DNA from: an uncultured Collinsella sp.
GTDB taxonomy: Bacteria > Actinomycetota > Coriobacteriia > Coriobacteriales > Coriobacteriaceae
NCBI GenBank assembly: GCA_900542635.1
Contig: UQOJ01000004.1
Span: 1-64,000, forward strand
Direction of reading: 5' to 3'
Length of the DNA stretch: 64,000 bases
Under the pieces are notes generated by a model, which did not search any database, was not told where the DNA came from, and worked only from the letters and a program-made list of their open reading frames with translations. Positions 40,522 to 48,886 of this stretch are shown here, piece by piece. The first letter of the stretch is position 1; each line of letters starts with the position of its first letter. The translations under genes and the position numbers were made by a program.

Positions 40522-41601
40522 ATGGCAAACGAGCTCTCTGTCGCATTTATCGGCACCGGAATTATGGGTGCCCCCATCGCCGGCCACATTCTGGACGCTG
40601 GCTATCCCGTCACGGTCAACAACCGCACCAAGTCCAAGGCCGCAGCGCTCGTTGAGCGCGGTGCCGTTTGGGCCGATACGCCGGCAGATGCCGCGGCGAA
40701 CGCCGACGTCGTCTTTACCATGGTGGGTTATCCCTCCGAGGTCGAGGAGCTCTACCTGGCGGGCGACGGCCTGCTCGCGTGCACTAAGCCCGGCGCGGTC
40801 CTGATCGACCTCACCACGAGCTCGCCTGAGCTGGCGCGCGACATTGCCGAGGCCGCCCAGGTCTCCGGCCGCATGGCGTTTGACTGCCCCGTCACCGGCG
40901 GCGAGTCGGGAGCTATCGCCGGCACGCTCACAGCTATCGTGGGCGCTACCGAGAACGACATCGCCCCGGTCCGCGACATCCTTTCCACCTTTGCGGCAAC
41001 CATCTGCTGCTTTGACGGCGCCGGCAAGGGCCAGGCTGCCAAGCTCGCCAACCAGGTGTCGCTGGGCGCCTGCATGGTCGGCATGGCAGACGCCATGGCA
41101 TTTGCCGAGCTGAGCGGCCTCGATCTGGAAAAGACCCGTCAGATGATCCTGGGCGGCACCGGCAAGTCCGGCGCTATGGAGAGCCTGGCGCCCAAGGCGC
41201 TCGACGGCGATTACAAGCCCGGCTTTATGGTCGAGCACTTCATTAAGGACCTGCGTCTGGCGCTCGCCTACGCCGACGACCGCGAGCTTGCGCTGCCCGG
41301 CGCCGACGTGGCCTTTACGCTCTACGACATGCTTGATGCCATCGGTGGTGCCAAGCTGGGCACCCAGGCCGTCACGGTCCTCTATAAGGAGGAGGCCGAC
41401 GCCATCGCCGCCGGTCTGGACTGGTCGCAGTATCGTCCCGAGGAGCACGGTGCTCACGAGGAAGGCTGCGGTTGCGGCGAGCACGGCGACGACCATGAGT
41501 GCGGTTGCGGTCACCATCACGGTGAGGACCACGAGTGCTGCGGCGGCCACGGTCATGACGACGGCCACGAGTGCTGCTGCGGCCATCATCACGAGGAGTA
41601 G
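40522..41601 (+). CDS. Beta-hydroxyacid dehydrogenase family protein with His/Cys-rich tail
   Basis: Residues 1-295 form a 3-hydroxyisobutyrate/tartronate-semialdehyde-type reductase: the NAD(P) loop FIGTGIMGAPIAGHIL, the substrate motif DCPVTGGESGA (about 122-132), and catalytic Lys in GQAAKLANQ (about 173-181). The last 55 or so residues are unusual: repeated Cys/His/Asp/Glu units (EGCGCGEHGDDHECGCGHHH, then ECCGGHGHDDGHECCC) that look like a metal-binding or nickel-storage tail. The enzyme would reduce a small beta-oxo acid; the substrate is unknown. It lies in a run of same-direction genes up to 43841. Confidence 0.9.
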   Translation: MANELSVAFIGTGIMGAPIAGHILDAGYPVTVNNRTKSKAAALVERGAVWADTPADAAANADVVFTMVGYPSEVEELYLAGDGLLACTKPGAVLIDLTTSSPELARDIAEAAQVSGRMAFDCPVTGGESGAIAGTLTAIVGATENDIAPVRDILSTFAATICCFDGAGKGQAAKLANQVSLGACMVGMADAMAFAELSGLDLEKTRQMILGGTGKSGAMESLAPKALDGDYKPGFMVEHFIKDLRLALAYADDRELALPGADVAFTLYDMLDAIGGAKLGTQAVTVLYKEEADAIAAGLDWSQYRPEEHGAHEEGCGCGEHGDDHECGCGHHHGEDHECCGGHGHDDGHECCCGHHHEE

Positions 41602-41606
41602 CGCCC

Positions 41607-42035
41607 ATGAGCTGGACGTTCGTGGTGCTTGCGCTGGTGCTCTTTCTCTTTGCGATCTACATTGGCTTTTTGTGCGGCCAGTGGGCGTGCGAAAAGCGTG
41701 TCATCACCAAGCGCGACTACTGGATTGCCAACTTTGCGGGAGCGGCGGCAGTCGTCCTACTGACCTGGGTGTTCTCGCTGTTCCCGCTGGTGCAGTTTGC
41801 GCCGATCGGCTGGCTCGGCGGCTTTATCGCCGGCCTTAAGATGAGCTTTGGCGAGTCCGTCGGTCCGTGGCGCAAGCACGACGAGGTCTTTAACGTCAAC
41901 AAGGCTCATCGCGCCGCCGCCGACGCAGGCGACGCTGAGGAACGCCGCCGTGCGCGTCGCAATGGCGCGGCCGACCGACAGCTCATCTCGGTCACCGATG
42001 ACAGCAAGGGTGCTGGCAAGCACGCTAAGAAATAG
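41607..42035 (+). CDS. Small membrane protein of unknown function
   Basis: The 142-residue protein has two hydrophobic segments (about 2-24 and 38-70) separated by a charged loop (CEKRVITKRDYW), and a hydrophilic, basic C-terminal half ending GKHAKK. No family is recognised. GAGGAG lies within the end of the preceding gene, just before ATG 41607, which suggests coupling with the dehydrogenase gene. Confidence 0.75.
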   Translation: MSWTFVVLALVLFLFAIYIGFLCGQWACEKRVITKRDYWIANFAGAAAVVLLTWVFSLFPLVQFAPIGWLGGFIAGLKMSFGESVGPWRKHDEVFNVNKAHRAAADAGDAEERRRARRNGAADRQLISVTDDSKGAGKHAKK

Positions 42036-42050
42036 TAAGAAGAGGTAACT

Positions 42051-42749
42051 ATGGCAGAAAACAAAGACGAACAGCTCACCGACGAGGAGCTGGCACAGCT
42101 TCAGCTGGCAGAGGAGAACGAGAACGCCGTCGACCGTCTGGTCAAGGAGCTCGGCTGCCCCACGCGCCGCATCCGCCAGTTTGCCGCCCGCGTGCTGCAC
42201 CTGCTTGCCGAGCGCGATCCGCAGCGCGTCGTGCCCTGCGTGCCCGCGCTGATCGAGGCGCTCGACCGCCCCGAGGCTCAGACCCGCTGGGAGGCCCTCG
42301 ATGCCCTGACGGCGCTCGCCACCACCTGCCCCGAGCAGCTGGGCGATGCCTTTGAGGGTGCCGAGACCGCACTGTTCGACGAGATTTCCTCCACGCTGCG
42401 CTATGCTGCCTTCCGCCTGCTGTGCGTGTGGGGCGCCACGAGCGTCGAGCGCTCGCGCGAGGCTTGGCCCATCCTGGACGAGGCCATCCAGTGCTACCAC
42501 GGCGACCTCGAGTATCGCGACATGCTCGGTTGCCTGTACGAGTTTGGCCAGGGCGAGATTGACGCCGAGGTCGCCGAGAAGCTCGCGCTGCGCCTTAAGT
42601 TCGACGCCGAGAACGGCAAGGGCAGCTATCTCAAGGCCCGTTCGAGCGAGATTTGCGAAATGCTTGTTAAACGTTTTGGCCTGGATCTCTCCAAAAAGAA
42701 GAAGCGTGCTAGCGTTAAAAAATCTGACGACGCCGAAAACGAGGAGTAA
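42051..42749 (+). CDS. HEAT-repeat-like helical protein
   Basis: The 232-residue soluble protein is almost all helical. Two or three HEAT-like units are visible (for example IRQFAARVLHLLAE and WEALDALTALATTCP, then LRYAAFRLLCVWG). It opens with an acidic segment and ends with a Lys-rich, then acidic, tail. Such repeats usually mediate protein binding; no enzyme motif is present. The spacing of 15 bases from the membrane protein and six bases to the dehydrogenase gene fits one operon. Confidence 0.75.
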   Translation: MAENKDEQLTDEELAQLQLAEENENAVDRLVKELGCPTRRIRQFAARVLHLLAERDPQRVVPCVPALIEALDRPEAQTRWEALDALTALATTCPEQLGDAFEGAETALFDEISSTLRYAAFRLLCVWGATSVERSREAWPILDEAIQCYHGDLEYRDMLGCLYEFGQGEIDAEVAEKLALRLKFDAENGKGSYLKARSSEICEMLVKRFGLDLSKKKKRASVKKSDDAENEE

Positions 42750-42755
42750 CAGATT

Positions 42756-43841
42756 ATGGCGCACGATGTAGTCCTGATTCCCGGTGACGGTATCGGTCCC
42801 GAGATTACGCAGGCCATGCGCCGCGTGGTCGAGGCCACCGGTGTCCAGATCAACTGGAACGTCCAGGAGGCCGGTGCCGGCGTCATGGACGAGTTTGGCA
42901 CGCCGCTGCCCCAGCACGTGCTCGATGCGGTCGCCGAGACCAAGGTCGCCATCAAGGGTCCCATCACCACGCCGGTCGGCACGGGTTTCCGCAGCGTTAA
43001 CGTTGCCCTGCGCAAGCATTTCGACCTGTACGCCTGTGTGCGCCCTTGCCTGTCACAGCCGGGCGACGGCTCTCGTTTCCGCGATGTCGACCTGGTTATC
43101 GTGCGCGAGAACACCGAGGACCTCTACGCCGGCATCGAGTTCGATGAGGGCGCTGCCGAGGTCGAGGAGCTCTCGCAGCTCGTTGAGCGTTCGGGTCAAA
43201 AGACCTTCGCCGCCGATTCCGCAATCTCGATTAAGCCGATCTCTATCGCCAAGAGCCGCCGCATTGTGGAGTATGCCTTTGAGTACGCCCGCCGTTGCGG
43301 CCGCAAAAAGGTGACGGCCGTACACAAGGCAAACATCATGAAAGCGACTGACGGCCTGTTCCTGCGCGTTGCGCGCGAGGTGGCCGCCAACTATCCCGAT
43401 ATCGAGTTCAACGACAAGATCGTCGACGCCACCTGCATGGGCCTGGTCCAAAACCCCAACGACTTCGATGTCCTGGTGCTGCCCAACCTGTACGGTGACA
43501 TCGTGAGCGACCTGTGCGCTGGCCTGGTGGGCGGCTTAGGCATGGCCCCCGGCTCCAACATCGGTGCCGACTGCGCAATCTTTGAGGCTACGCACGGCTC
43601 CGCGCCCGATATCGCTGGCCAGGATATCGCCAACCCCACGGCCGAGATTCTCTCTGCTGCGATGATGCTCGATCACCTGGGCGAGAACGACGCTGCCAAT
43701 CGCATTCGCGCCGCCGTATCTGCCACGCTCGACGAGGGCGAGCAGGTTACCGGTGACGTGCGCCGTGCCCAGACCGGTTCCGTCGAGGGCGCCGTGGGCA
43801 CGCAGGCCTTTGCCGATGCCGTTATCGCGCACCTGGCCTAA
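42756..43841 (+). CDS. NAD-type isocitrate dehydrogenase (IDH/IPMDH family)
   Basis: The 361-residue beta-decarboxylating dehydrogenase has [10 protein letters not shown], a substrate loop [27 protein letters not shown], the catalytic Lys in VHKANIMK, and the cofactor block [23 protein letters not shown] with [10 protein letters not shown] points to an isocitrate or homoisocitrate enzyme rather than isopropylmalate dehydrogenase. An Ile rather than Lys-Tyr in the cofactor region favours NAD. It should convert isocitrate to 2-oxoglutarate in a partial TCA branch supplying glutamate. It is the last gene of its cluster. Confidence 0.88.
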   Translation: MAHDVVLIPGDGIGPEITQAMRRVVEATGVQINWNVQEAGAGVMDEFGTPLPQHVLDAVAETKVAIKGPITTPVGTGFRSVNVALRKHFDLYACVRPCLSQPGDGSRFRDVDLVIVRENTEDLYAGIEFDEGAAEVEELSQLVERSGQKTFAADSAISIKPISIAKSRRIVEYAFEYARRCGRKKVTAVHKANIMKATDGLFLRVAREVAANYPDIEFNDKIVDATCMGLVQNPNDFDVLVLPNLYGDIVSDLCAGLVGGLGMAPGSNIGADCAIFEATHGSAPDIAGQDIANPTAEILSAAMMLDHLGENDAANRIRAAVSATLDEGEQVTGDVRRAQTGSVEGAVGTQAFADAVIAHLA

Positions 43842-43902
43842 GGTAGGCACGCTGCAAACGCCTAAATAGTACTTAAGTGTTTGCGTATAACCTAAGAATC
43901 AG

Positions 43903-43934
43903 TACGCCCGGCGCTCTGTCGGGCGTATTCTATT
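43903..43934 (+). terminator. Probable terminator after the isocitrate dehydrogenase gene
   Basis: TACGCCCG pairs with CGGGCGTA, followed by a weak T tract (TTCTATT). Confidence 0.65.
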
Positions 43935-43967
43935 GCGGACTATGTTTCCTAACAAGGAGTAACTGAT

Positions 43968-45053
43968 ATGGGTCTGATTCAAAAGAAGGACGAGAAGGAC
44001 GAGATCGACGGCATCCAGATTATCGAGCGCGGCGAAGGCCCCGACGGTGATGAGGATGAGAAGATCGACCTGGTCGCCGGCACGTCTGCCGAGCATATTG
44101 CCGCCGGCACGACCGCTGAGGAGGAGGACGCTCGCCTGGAGGCAAAGATCGCCGCGGACGCCGCCGATGAGAACCTCATGCCCGAGGAGCAGGACGAGGA
44201 CGACGACTCGGACGTGGACGACCACGCTTGCAAGCACAAGAAGACGATGATTGCCGCCTTTGTGGTCGCCGTCGTGATCGCTGCCGTGGTCGGCTTCTTT
44301 ATCGGCAACGGTGGTTTTGGCGGCAAGGGTGCCGGCTCGTCGACCCTGACCGAGGACCAGCTCGATTCGACCGTGGCAAGCTATAGCTACAACGGCAAGA
44401 AGAGCGACATCACCGCGCGCGAGGCCATCGAGAGCCAGTACAGCCTCGACACCGTCAAGGATAGCGATGGCAACTACACCGCTCCTTCTGCCGACGTCAT
44501 CCTGTCCTACGTGCGCAACAAGATCCTGCTCGACGCTGCCGAGGACGAGGGCATTACCGTCTCCTCTAAGGAGATGAAGCAGTACGCCGAGGAATCCATC
44601 GGCACTTCGGACTACAAGACCATGGCCACGCAGTATGGCGTGTCCAAGGACCAGGCCAAGCAGATCGTCCGCCAGTCCGCGACGTTGCAGAAGCTCTACA
44701 AGAAGAAGGTGGGCGATAGCTCCGCAAGCATGCCGACCGCTCCGACCGAGCCTGCTGACGGCAACGAGGAGACCGCGAGCAAGGACTACGCCGACTACAT
44801 CATCAACCTTGCCGGTGACGAGTGGGATAGCGAGAAGGGCACTTGGAAGGACGCCGACAGCACCTACGCTAAGGCCTTTGCCGACGATGCCTTTACGGCC
44901 GATAGCGCTACCTATAAGCAGGCCATGACCGCCTACTACACTGCTTACCAGCAGTACTCTTCGCAGGCTTCGAGCGCCAGCTCCAAGTGGACCGAGCATG
45001 CTAACGGCCTCTACGCCAAGGCCAACATCAGCATCTACGGCCTGTTTGCGTAA
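43968..45053 (+). CDS. Membrane-anchored SurA-like protein without PPIase domain
   Basis: The 361-residue protein has a very acidic cytoplasmic N-terminus (about 1-90), one transmembrane helix (about 97-118), and an extracytoplasmic helical region. That region resembles the N-terminal chaperone part of SurA/PrsA (ITAREAIESQY, VRNKILLDAAEDEGITVSSKEM). No parvulin active-site domain follows; instead there is an Ala/Ser/Tyr-rich helical tail. It may help proteins fold outside the membrane. The long acidic N-terminal segment inside the cell is uncommon. Ribosome site AAGGAG. Confidence 0.75.
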   Translation: MGLIQKKDEKDEIDGIQIIERGEGPDGDEDEKIDLVAGTSAEHIAAGTTAEEEDARLEAKIAADAADENLMPEEQDEDDDSDVDDHACKHKKTMIAAFVVAVVIAAVVGFFIGNGGFGGKGAGSSTLTEDQLDSTVASYSYNGKKSDITAREAIESQYSLDTVKDSDGNYTAPSADVILSYVRNKILLDAAEDEGITVSSKEMKQYAEESIGTSDYKTMATQYGVSKDQAKQIVRQSATLQKLYKKKVGDSSASMPTAPTEPADGNEETASKDYADYIINLAGDEWDSEKGTWKDADSTYAKAFADDAFTADSATYKQAMTAYYTAYQQYSSQASSASSKWTEHANGLYAKANISIYGLFA

Positions 45054-45093
45054 AGATTTGTCTGAGCCACCGAGCGCGTAGCCGAAATATCTG

Positions 45094-45132
45094 AATAGCC
45101 CGCTAGAACGGATGTTGTTCTAGCGGGCTATT
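45094..45132. terminator. Bidirectional terminator between convergent genes
   Basis: AATAGCCCGCTAGAAC and its exact complement form a 16-bp stem with a seven-base loop. It serves the SurA-like gene and the XRE gene on the other strand. Confidence 0.88.
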
Positions 45133-45162
45133 TGCGTTTAGGCTCTGGTGGCTAAATTATGC

Positions 45163-45402
45163 CTATGAATCTTTAAGTCCAAAAAGAATATCGGCTTCAT
45201 CGTCAGGCATATATTCCAGCACATCGCCCGGTTGGCAGTCGAGTGCCCGGCATATCGCGTCAAGAGTTGAAAAGCGCACGGCAGAAACCTTGCCCGTCTT
45301 GATGCGCGACATATTGACCTGGGAGATGCCCACGCGTTCCGCAAGCTCTTTGGATGAGATCTTGCGTTCGGCAAGCATGCGGTCGAGCCGCAGAATAATC
45401 AT
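45163..45402 (-). CDS. Cro/CI (XRE)-type helix-turn-helix regulator
   Basis: The 79-residue protein is a single HTH_3-type domain: RLDRMLAERKISSKELAERV as the first helices, then VGISQVNMSRIKTGKV as the recognition region and LDAICRALDCQPGDVLEY at the end. It matches the YozG-like small regulators often paired with DUF2975 membrane proteins. The gene follows a DUF2975-like gene by 48 bases on the same strand, so they are likely co-transcribed. Start ATG 45402 with GGGGGAA upstream. Confidence 0.9.
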   Translation of the reverse strand: MIILRLDRMLAERKISSKELAERVGISQVNMSRIKTGKVSAVRFSTLDAICRALDCQPGDVLEYMPDDEADILFGLKDS

Positions 45403-45450
45403 GGATTCCCCCTAGAGCAACTCGTCATCTTGTTTTTGCAGGATACACCC

Positions 45451-46050
45451 TTACTGGAAGACGCTGGCAATCAGGCTAAAAATCAGGCCCGCAAAGAGCA
45501 TAGAGAGGTCGAGCAGTTGGTCGCCAAGCGCATCCGTAAAGCTACCGCCAAATCCTGAGAGTATCAGCCCTGTGACTATGGCACCAAAAGGTTTCACGGC
45601 GGCGCCGCCGATAAGGAACAAATGTCCTATTTGACGTAGTATGCGGATGCATTCGAGGTCAAAGGGCCTGCCCGACTTTTCAATGGAGGAGAAAAACCTG
45701 TATGCGCTTAGCGCGATGGCAAGCGCGAGGCATGTCATCATGCCGCTCCCTATGGCAGTATGACCGTCGTGCGCGACAAGCATAAGAGGGGTCTGTTCGT
45801 TGGCGCCGACGAGAGCGAGAAATGGCCCTTTGCCAGCCGTAAGCTCTACGGATTGGAGACAGAACCCTTGGGAGAGGCTAGGCAATATGAGTAGAAGTTC
45901 GATTGCAATGACTGCGAGGACTCCCAGAGCGAGCGCCACGGTGGTGCAGATTGTGGCCCATTTGCAGTAGCGAGTGAGCTTCCTCAGTTTGGCTATTGCC
46001 TGTTCACGGTCGATGGCTTCATTCGATTTGGATACGTTCCAGCGGATCAT
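45451..46050 (-). CDS. DUF2975-like four-helix membrane protein
   Basis: The 199-residue integral membrane protein has four hydrophobic segments (about 30-58, 95-118, 140-160 and 170-198) and the block SGRPFDLECIRILRQIG between helices, which is typical of DUF2975 proteins. Its function is unknown; the family is nearly always encoded beside a small XRE regulator. ATG 46050 lies behind GGAGGAG; an upstream in-frame ATG at 46089 lacks a site. AT-rich codons set the pair apart from its neighbours. Confidence 0.8.
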   Translation of the reverse strand: MIRWNVSKSNEAIDREQAIAKLRKLTRYCKWATICTTVALALGVLAVIAIELLLILPSLSQGFCLQSVELTAGKGPFLALVGANEQTPLMLVAHDGHTAIGSGMMTCLALAIALSAYRFFSSIEKSGRPFDLECIRILRQIGHLFLIGGAAVKPFGAIVTGLILSGFGGSFTDALGDQLLDLSMLFAGLIFSLIASVFQ

Positions 46051-46298
46051 AGCTCCTCCAACCAATGTCTTGGATGATACTTGTATCATATCAGAATTAA
46101 CGATAAACGATAAATAATTACGAATATTGAGTAAGTAATGATTGAAAACGATTAGCGTGAACTATTGGCTCATTTTGGGTGCCGGAGTTTGGTGCGCGGG
46201 GGATGAGGACAAATGTCAAAACTTTCCGTGATCGCACAAGTGCTTCATCGGGTTCCCCGATTCATATGGGAAAACAACTGCAAACGATTGCAAGTAAC

Positions 46299-46328
46299 CG
46301 GTGAACGGTCGAAAACTACCGTTCACCG
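46299..46328. promoter_or_regulatory. Perfect palindrome, operator candidate 1
   Basis: CGGTGAACGGT (46299-46309) and ACCGTTCACCG (46318-46328) are perfect inverted repeats eight bases apart. The word CCGGTGAACGGTCGA here is nearly repeated at 46516-46530 (CCGGTAAACGGTCGA). Confidence 0.65.
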
Positions 46329-46478
46329 ATAATCTCAAAACTGGTTCTAACTGGTATTAAGTCAAAAAGACCAATTCACATATCTTCACAATGACCTGCA
46401 ATTTTTCTACACGCTATTTTTAGCCGCCCTGCGTTGTTTAGGGACAGGAAAAGTTCCGATCTTTTGCCAAAACATTTC

Positions 46479-46489
46479 GAAACGGTTTC
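46479..46489. promoter_or_regulatory. GAAACGGTTTC palindrome (LacI/CcpA-like site candidate)
   Basis: The odd palindrome GAAACGGTTTC resembles binding sites of LacI-family regulators, including catabolite-control cre sites. The assignment is by appearance only. Confidence 0.4.
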
Positions 46490-46512
46490 AAAACCGCAGG
46501 TAGAAGTGTTAA

Positions 46513-46549
46513 CGACCGGTAAACGGTCGATTTATCACCGTGAGCGGTG
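46513..46549. promoter_or_regulatory. Operator candidates 2 and 3
   Basis: CGACCG...CGGTCG (46513-46529) overlaps a near copy of the 46299 word, and CACCG-TGAG-CGGTG (46536-46549) follows directly. Together with 46299 they form three related sites. Confidence 0.55.
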
Positions 46550-46622
46550 CAAAAACGTTTTACCGTATGAATCAACGAAAGCGACCTCTTCTGGGGTGAT
46601 ATAGTGACAACAACACGTCACG

Positions 46623-46634
46623 TGGTTACTACCA
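46623..46634. promoter_or_regulatory. TGGTTACTACCA operator, copy 1
   Basis: TGGTTACTACCA is a TGGT...ACCA palindrome. The identical 12-mer occurs at 50916-50927 before agaS, and nowhere else that I noticed. Its shape resembles NagR/DasR-type (GntR/HutC) sites, ACTGGTCTAGACCAGT. A second partial word ACTGGTCTTC lies about 10 bases further on. Confidence 0.7.
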
Positions 46635-46751
46635 GTTTAGAAACCACTGGTCTTCAAAGAACGCTTTCTAAGAAGCTTTAAGGGCGAGCGCCCGCTGGCT
46701 TCCGAAAATCATCGGACTCAGATCGTACACACCTTCGGAAGGGAAATTTGA

Positions 46752-47195
46752 ATGGTTGGCTTTATTCTTACCGGTCATGGACAGTTCGCACCCGGTCTCG
46801 CAAGCGCTATCGCTATGGTTGCCGGCGACCAGCCTGCTTTTACCGTCGTTCCTTTTGAGGGCGACCAGGCCGCATCCTACGGTGAGGATCTCCGCGCCGC
46901 TATTACCGCCATGCGCGAGGAGTGCGATGGCGTGCTCGTCTTTACCGACCTGCTTGGCGGCACCCCGTTCAACCAGTCGATGATGATTGCCCAGGATGTC
47001 GACAACGTCGAGGTTCTGACTGGCACCAACCTTCCCATGGTTATTGAGCTTCTGTTCCTCCGCGGCAATGCCACGCTCGCCGAGCTTGGCGAGCAGGCCG
47101 TGACCGTTGGCCAGACGGGCGTCACCGCCCAGACGGTCGCATCCGTTGCCGGCTCCGAGGAAGAGGATATCTTCGGCGACGAGGACGGCATCTAA
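46752..47195 (+). CDS. PTS mannose-family EIIA
   Basis: The 147-residue phosphocarrier has the phosphorylated His9 in FILTGHGQFAPGL, VVPFEGD, and VFTDLLGGTPFNQS (about 60-75), all typical of mannose/fructose/sorbose-family EIIA. It is encoded as a single domain, separate from EIIB. The stop overlaps the start of the YajC-like gene (TAATG). Ribosome site GAAGGGA. First gene of a five-gene PTS operon, likely for N-acetylgalactosamine or a related amino sugar given agaS and nagA downstream. Confidence 0.94.
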   Translation: MVGFILTGHGQFAPGLASAIAMVAGDQPAFTVVPFEGDQAASYGEDLRAAITAMREECDGVLVFTDLLGGTPFNQSMMIAQDVDNVEVLTGTNLPMVIELLFLRGNATLAELGEQAVTVGQTGVTAQTVASVAGSEEEDIFGDEDGI

Positions 47196-47476
47196 TGGCC
47201 GATTTCGGAGCCAACGTCCTGAGCTCCTCGGTCGCCCTTTTAGGCCTGCTTGTCATCATGGGCTTGATTTACACCATCTGGTCGCAAATCAACATGAAGA
47301 AGAAGCAGAAGTACTTCAAGGAGCTGCACACCGAGCTCAAGCCGGGTCAAGAGGTTCTTTTCGCCGGCGGTATCTACGGAACCGTCAAAGGCATCGAAGG
47401 CGAGAAGGTCCAGATCAAAGTCCGATCCGGAGCCGTCGTAGATGTTTCGCGTTACGCGATTCAGGAGATCAAGTAA
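47195..47476 (+). CDS. YajC-like protein in a PTS operon
   Basis: The 93-residue protein has one N-terminal transmembrane helix (about 9-30), a KKKQKYF basic region, and a YajC core (LKPGQEVLFAGGIYGTVKGIEGEKVQIKV). YajC normally associates with SecDF, but related proteins are known inside mannose-family PTS operons of Gram-positives, where their role is unclear. Here it is coupled to EIIA by a TAATG overlap. It is probably specific to this transporter, not the general Sec accessory. Confidence 0.88.
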   Translation: MADFGANVLSSSVALLGLLVIMGLIYTIWSQINMKKKQKYFKELHTELKPGQEVLFAGGIYGTVKGIEGEKVQIKVRSGAVVDVSRYAIQEIK

Positions 47477-47512
47477 CTGTCGTCAGCAAATAACGAAAGG
47501 AAGCTGATCAAC

Positions 47513-47995
47513 ATGGCAGAACCCAACATTCTTCTTACCCGCATCGATAACCGACTGGTTCATGGTCAGGTTGCCACCCAGTGGAACTCCACCCTGGGCT
47601 CCAACCTCATCCTCGTCGCCAACGACGACGTGGCGTCCAACACCATGCGCCAGAACCTCATGAAGATGGCCGCTCCCGCCGGCGTCGCTACGCGTTTCTT
47701 CTCTCTGCAGAAGACTATCGACGTCATTGGCAAGGCGAGCCCGCGCCAGAAGATCTTCATCGTGGCCGAAACACCGGAAGACGTGCTTACGCTCGTCAAG
47801 GGCGGTGTGCCTATAAAGAAGGTAAACATCGGCAACATGCACATGTCGGAAGGAAAGCGCCAAGTCGCCACCTCCGTCGCAGTTAACGACGAGGATGTCG
47901 CTGCGTTTAAAGAGCTGCAGGAATTGGGGGTGGAGTTGGAGATCAGGCGCGTTCCGAGCACGCCTGTTGAGGACACGAGCAAGCTCTTCTCGTAA
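47513..47995 (+). CDS. PTS mannose-family EIIB
   Basis: The 160-residue EIIB domain has the phosphohistidine in RIDNRLVHGQVATQW (about His17), then SNLILVANDDVA and LVKGGVPIKKVNIGNMH. It transfers phosphate from EIIA to the sugar. It is intact, in contrast to the related orphan gene at 57246. Ribosome site AAAGGAAG. Confidence 0.95.
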   Translation: MAEPNILLTRIDNRLVHGQVATQWNSTLGSNLILVANDDVASNTMRQNLMKMAAPAGVATRFFSLQKTIDVIGKASPRQKIFIVAETPEDVLTLVKGGVPIKKVNIGNMHMSEGKRQVATSVAVNDEDVAAFKELQELGVELEIRRVPSTPVEDTSKLFS

Positions 47996-48085
47996 TCCTC
48001 GTGATCCACGTTGTCAGGAGTGAAACCCTGACGTTCTGTACGTGAAATCCAAAGTGCGTACATACATTTTGAAAGGAGGAGCAAG

Positions 48086-48886
48086 ATGGAATACTCGATC
48101 ATCCAGATCGCTCTGGTCTTCGTCGTCACGTTCATCGCGGCAATCGACCAGTTTGACTTCCTCGAGTCTCTCTATCAGCCCATCGTCACCGGCGCCGTCA
48201 TCGGTCTTATCCTTGGCGACCTCAACACCGGTCTTCTCGTGGGTGGTACCTATCAGCTCATGACGATCGGCAACATGCCGATCGGAGGCGCTCAGCCGCC
48301 TAACGCCGTCATCGGCGGCATCATGGCAGCCATTCTCGCTATCGCCACGGGCCTCGAGCCCAACGCGGCAGTCGGCCTCGCCATTCCGTTCGCTCTGCTT
48401 GGCCAGCTTGGCGTTACCCTGGTCTTCACGCTTATGTCCCCGCTTATGTCCACGGCCGATAACATGGCTCACAACGCGGACACCAAGGGCATCGAGCGCC
48501 TGAACTACTTCGCCATGGCTCTGCTCGGCCTGATCTTCGCTGTCGTCGTCACCCTGTTCTTCATCGCTGGCGCTACCATCGGTCAGACCATCGCTTCTGC
48601 CATCCCGACTTGGCTGCAGACCGGTCTCTCCGCTGCAGGCGGCATGATGCGCTTCGTCGGCTTCGCCGTCCTGCTCAAGGTTATGATGAACCGCGATATG
48701 TGGGGCTTCTTCCTCATGGGCTTTGGCCTCGCGCTCATCACCGTTGCCAACGATTCGCTGGCAACCCCTGCTCTGCTCATCCTCGCTCTCATCGGCTTCG
48801 GCATCGCTTTCTGGGACTTCCAGCAGCAGACCGAGCTGAAGGGTGCAGCTGTTTCTGACGGAGGTGACTTCGAAGATGGCATCTAA
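48086..48886 (+). CDS. PTS mannose/sorbose-family EIIC
   Basis: The 266-residue membrane protein has the family pattern GAVIGLILGDLNTGLLVGGTYQL (first half, given here in parts: GLILGDLNTGLLVG and GTYQLM), then QPPNAVIGGIMA. It forms the substrate channel with EIID. It overlaps the EIID gene by 11 bases. Ribosome site AGGAGGAG. Confidence 0.93.
   Translation: MEYSIIQIALVFVVTFIAAIDQFDFLESLYQPIVTGAVIGLILGDLNTGLLVGGTYQLMTIGNMPIGGAQPPNAVIGGIMAAILAIATGLEPNAAVGLAIPFALLGQLGVTLVFTLMSPLMSTADNMAHNADTKGIERLNYFAMALLGLIFAVVVTLFFIAGATIGQTIASAIPTWLQTGLSAAGGMMRFVGFAVLLKVMMNRDMWGFFLMGFGLALITVANDSLATPALLILALIGFGIAFWDFQQQTELKGAAVSDGGDFEDGI

Larger units (their letters stand above)
46051..46751. promoter_or_regulatory. 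700-base AT-rich control region upstream of the amino-sugar PTS operon
   Basis: No open frame of note is present. The region contains a cluster of palindromic sites listed separately (46299, 46479, 46513, 46623) and must also carry the promoter of the DUF2975/XRE pair on the minus strand. TGATATAGT (46597-46605) is a possible extended -10 on the plus strand, about 150 bases before the EIIA start. The length and density of sites suggest multiple regulators. Confidence 0.6.
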
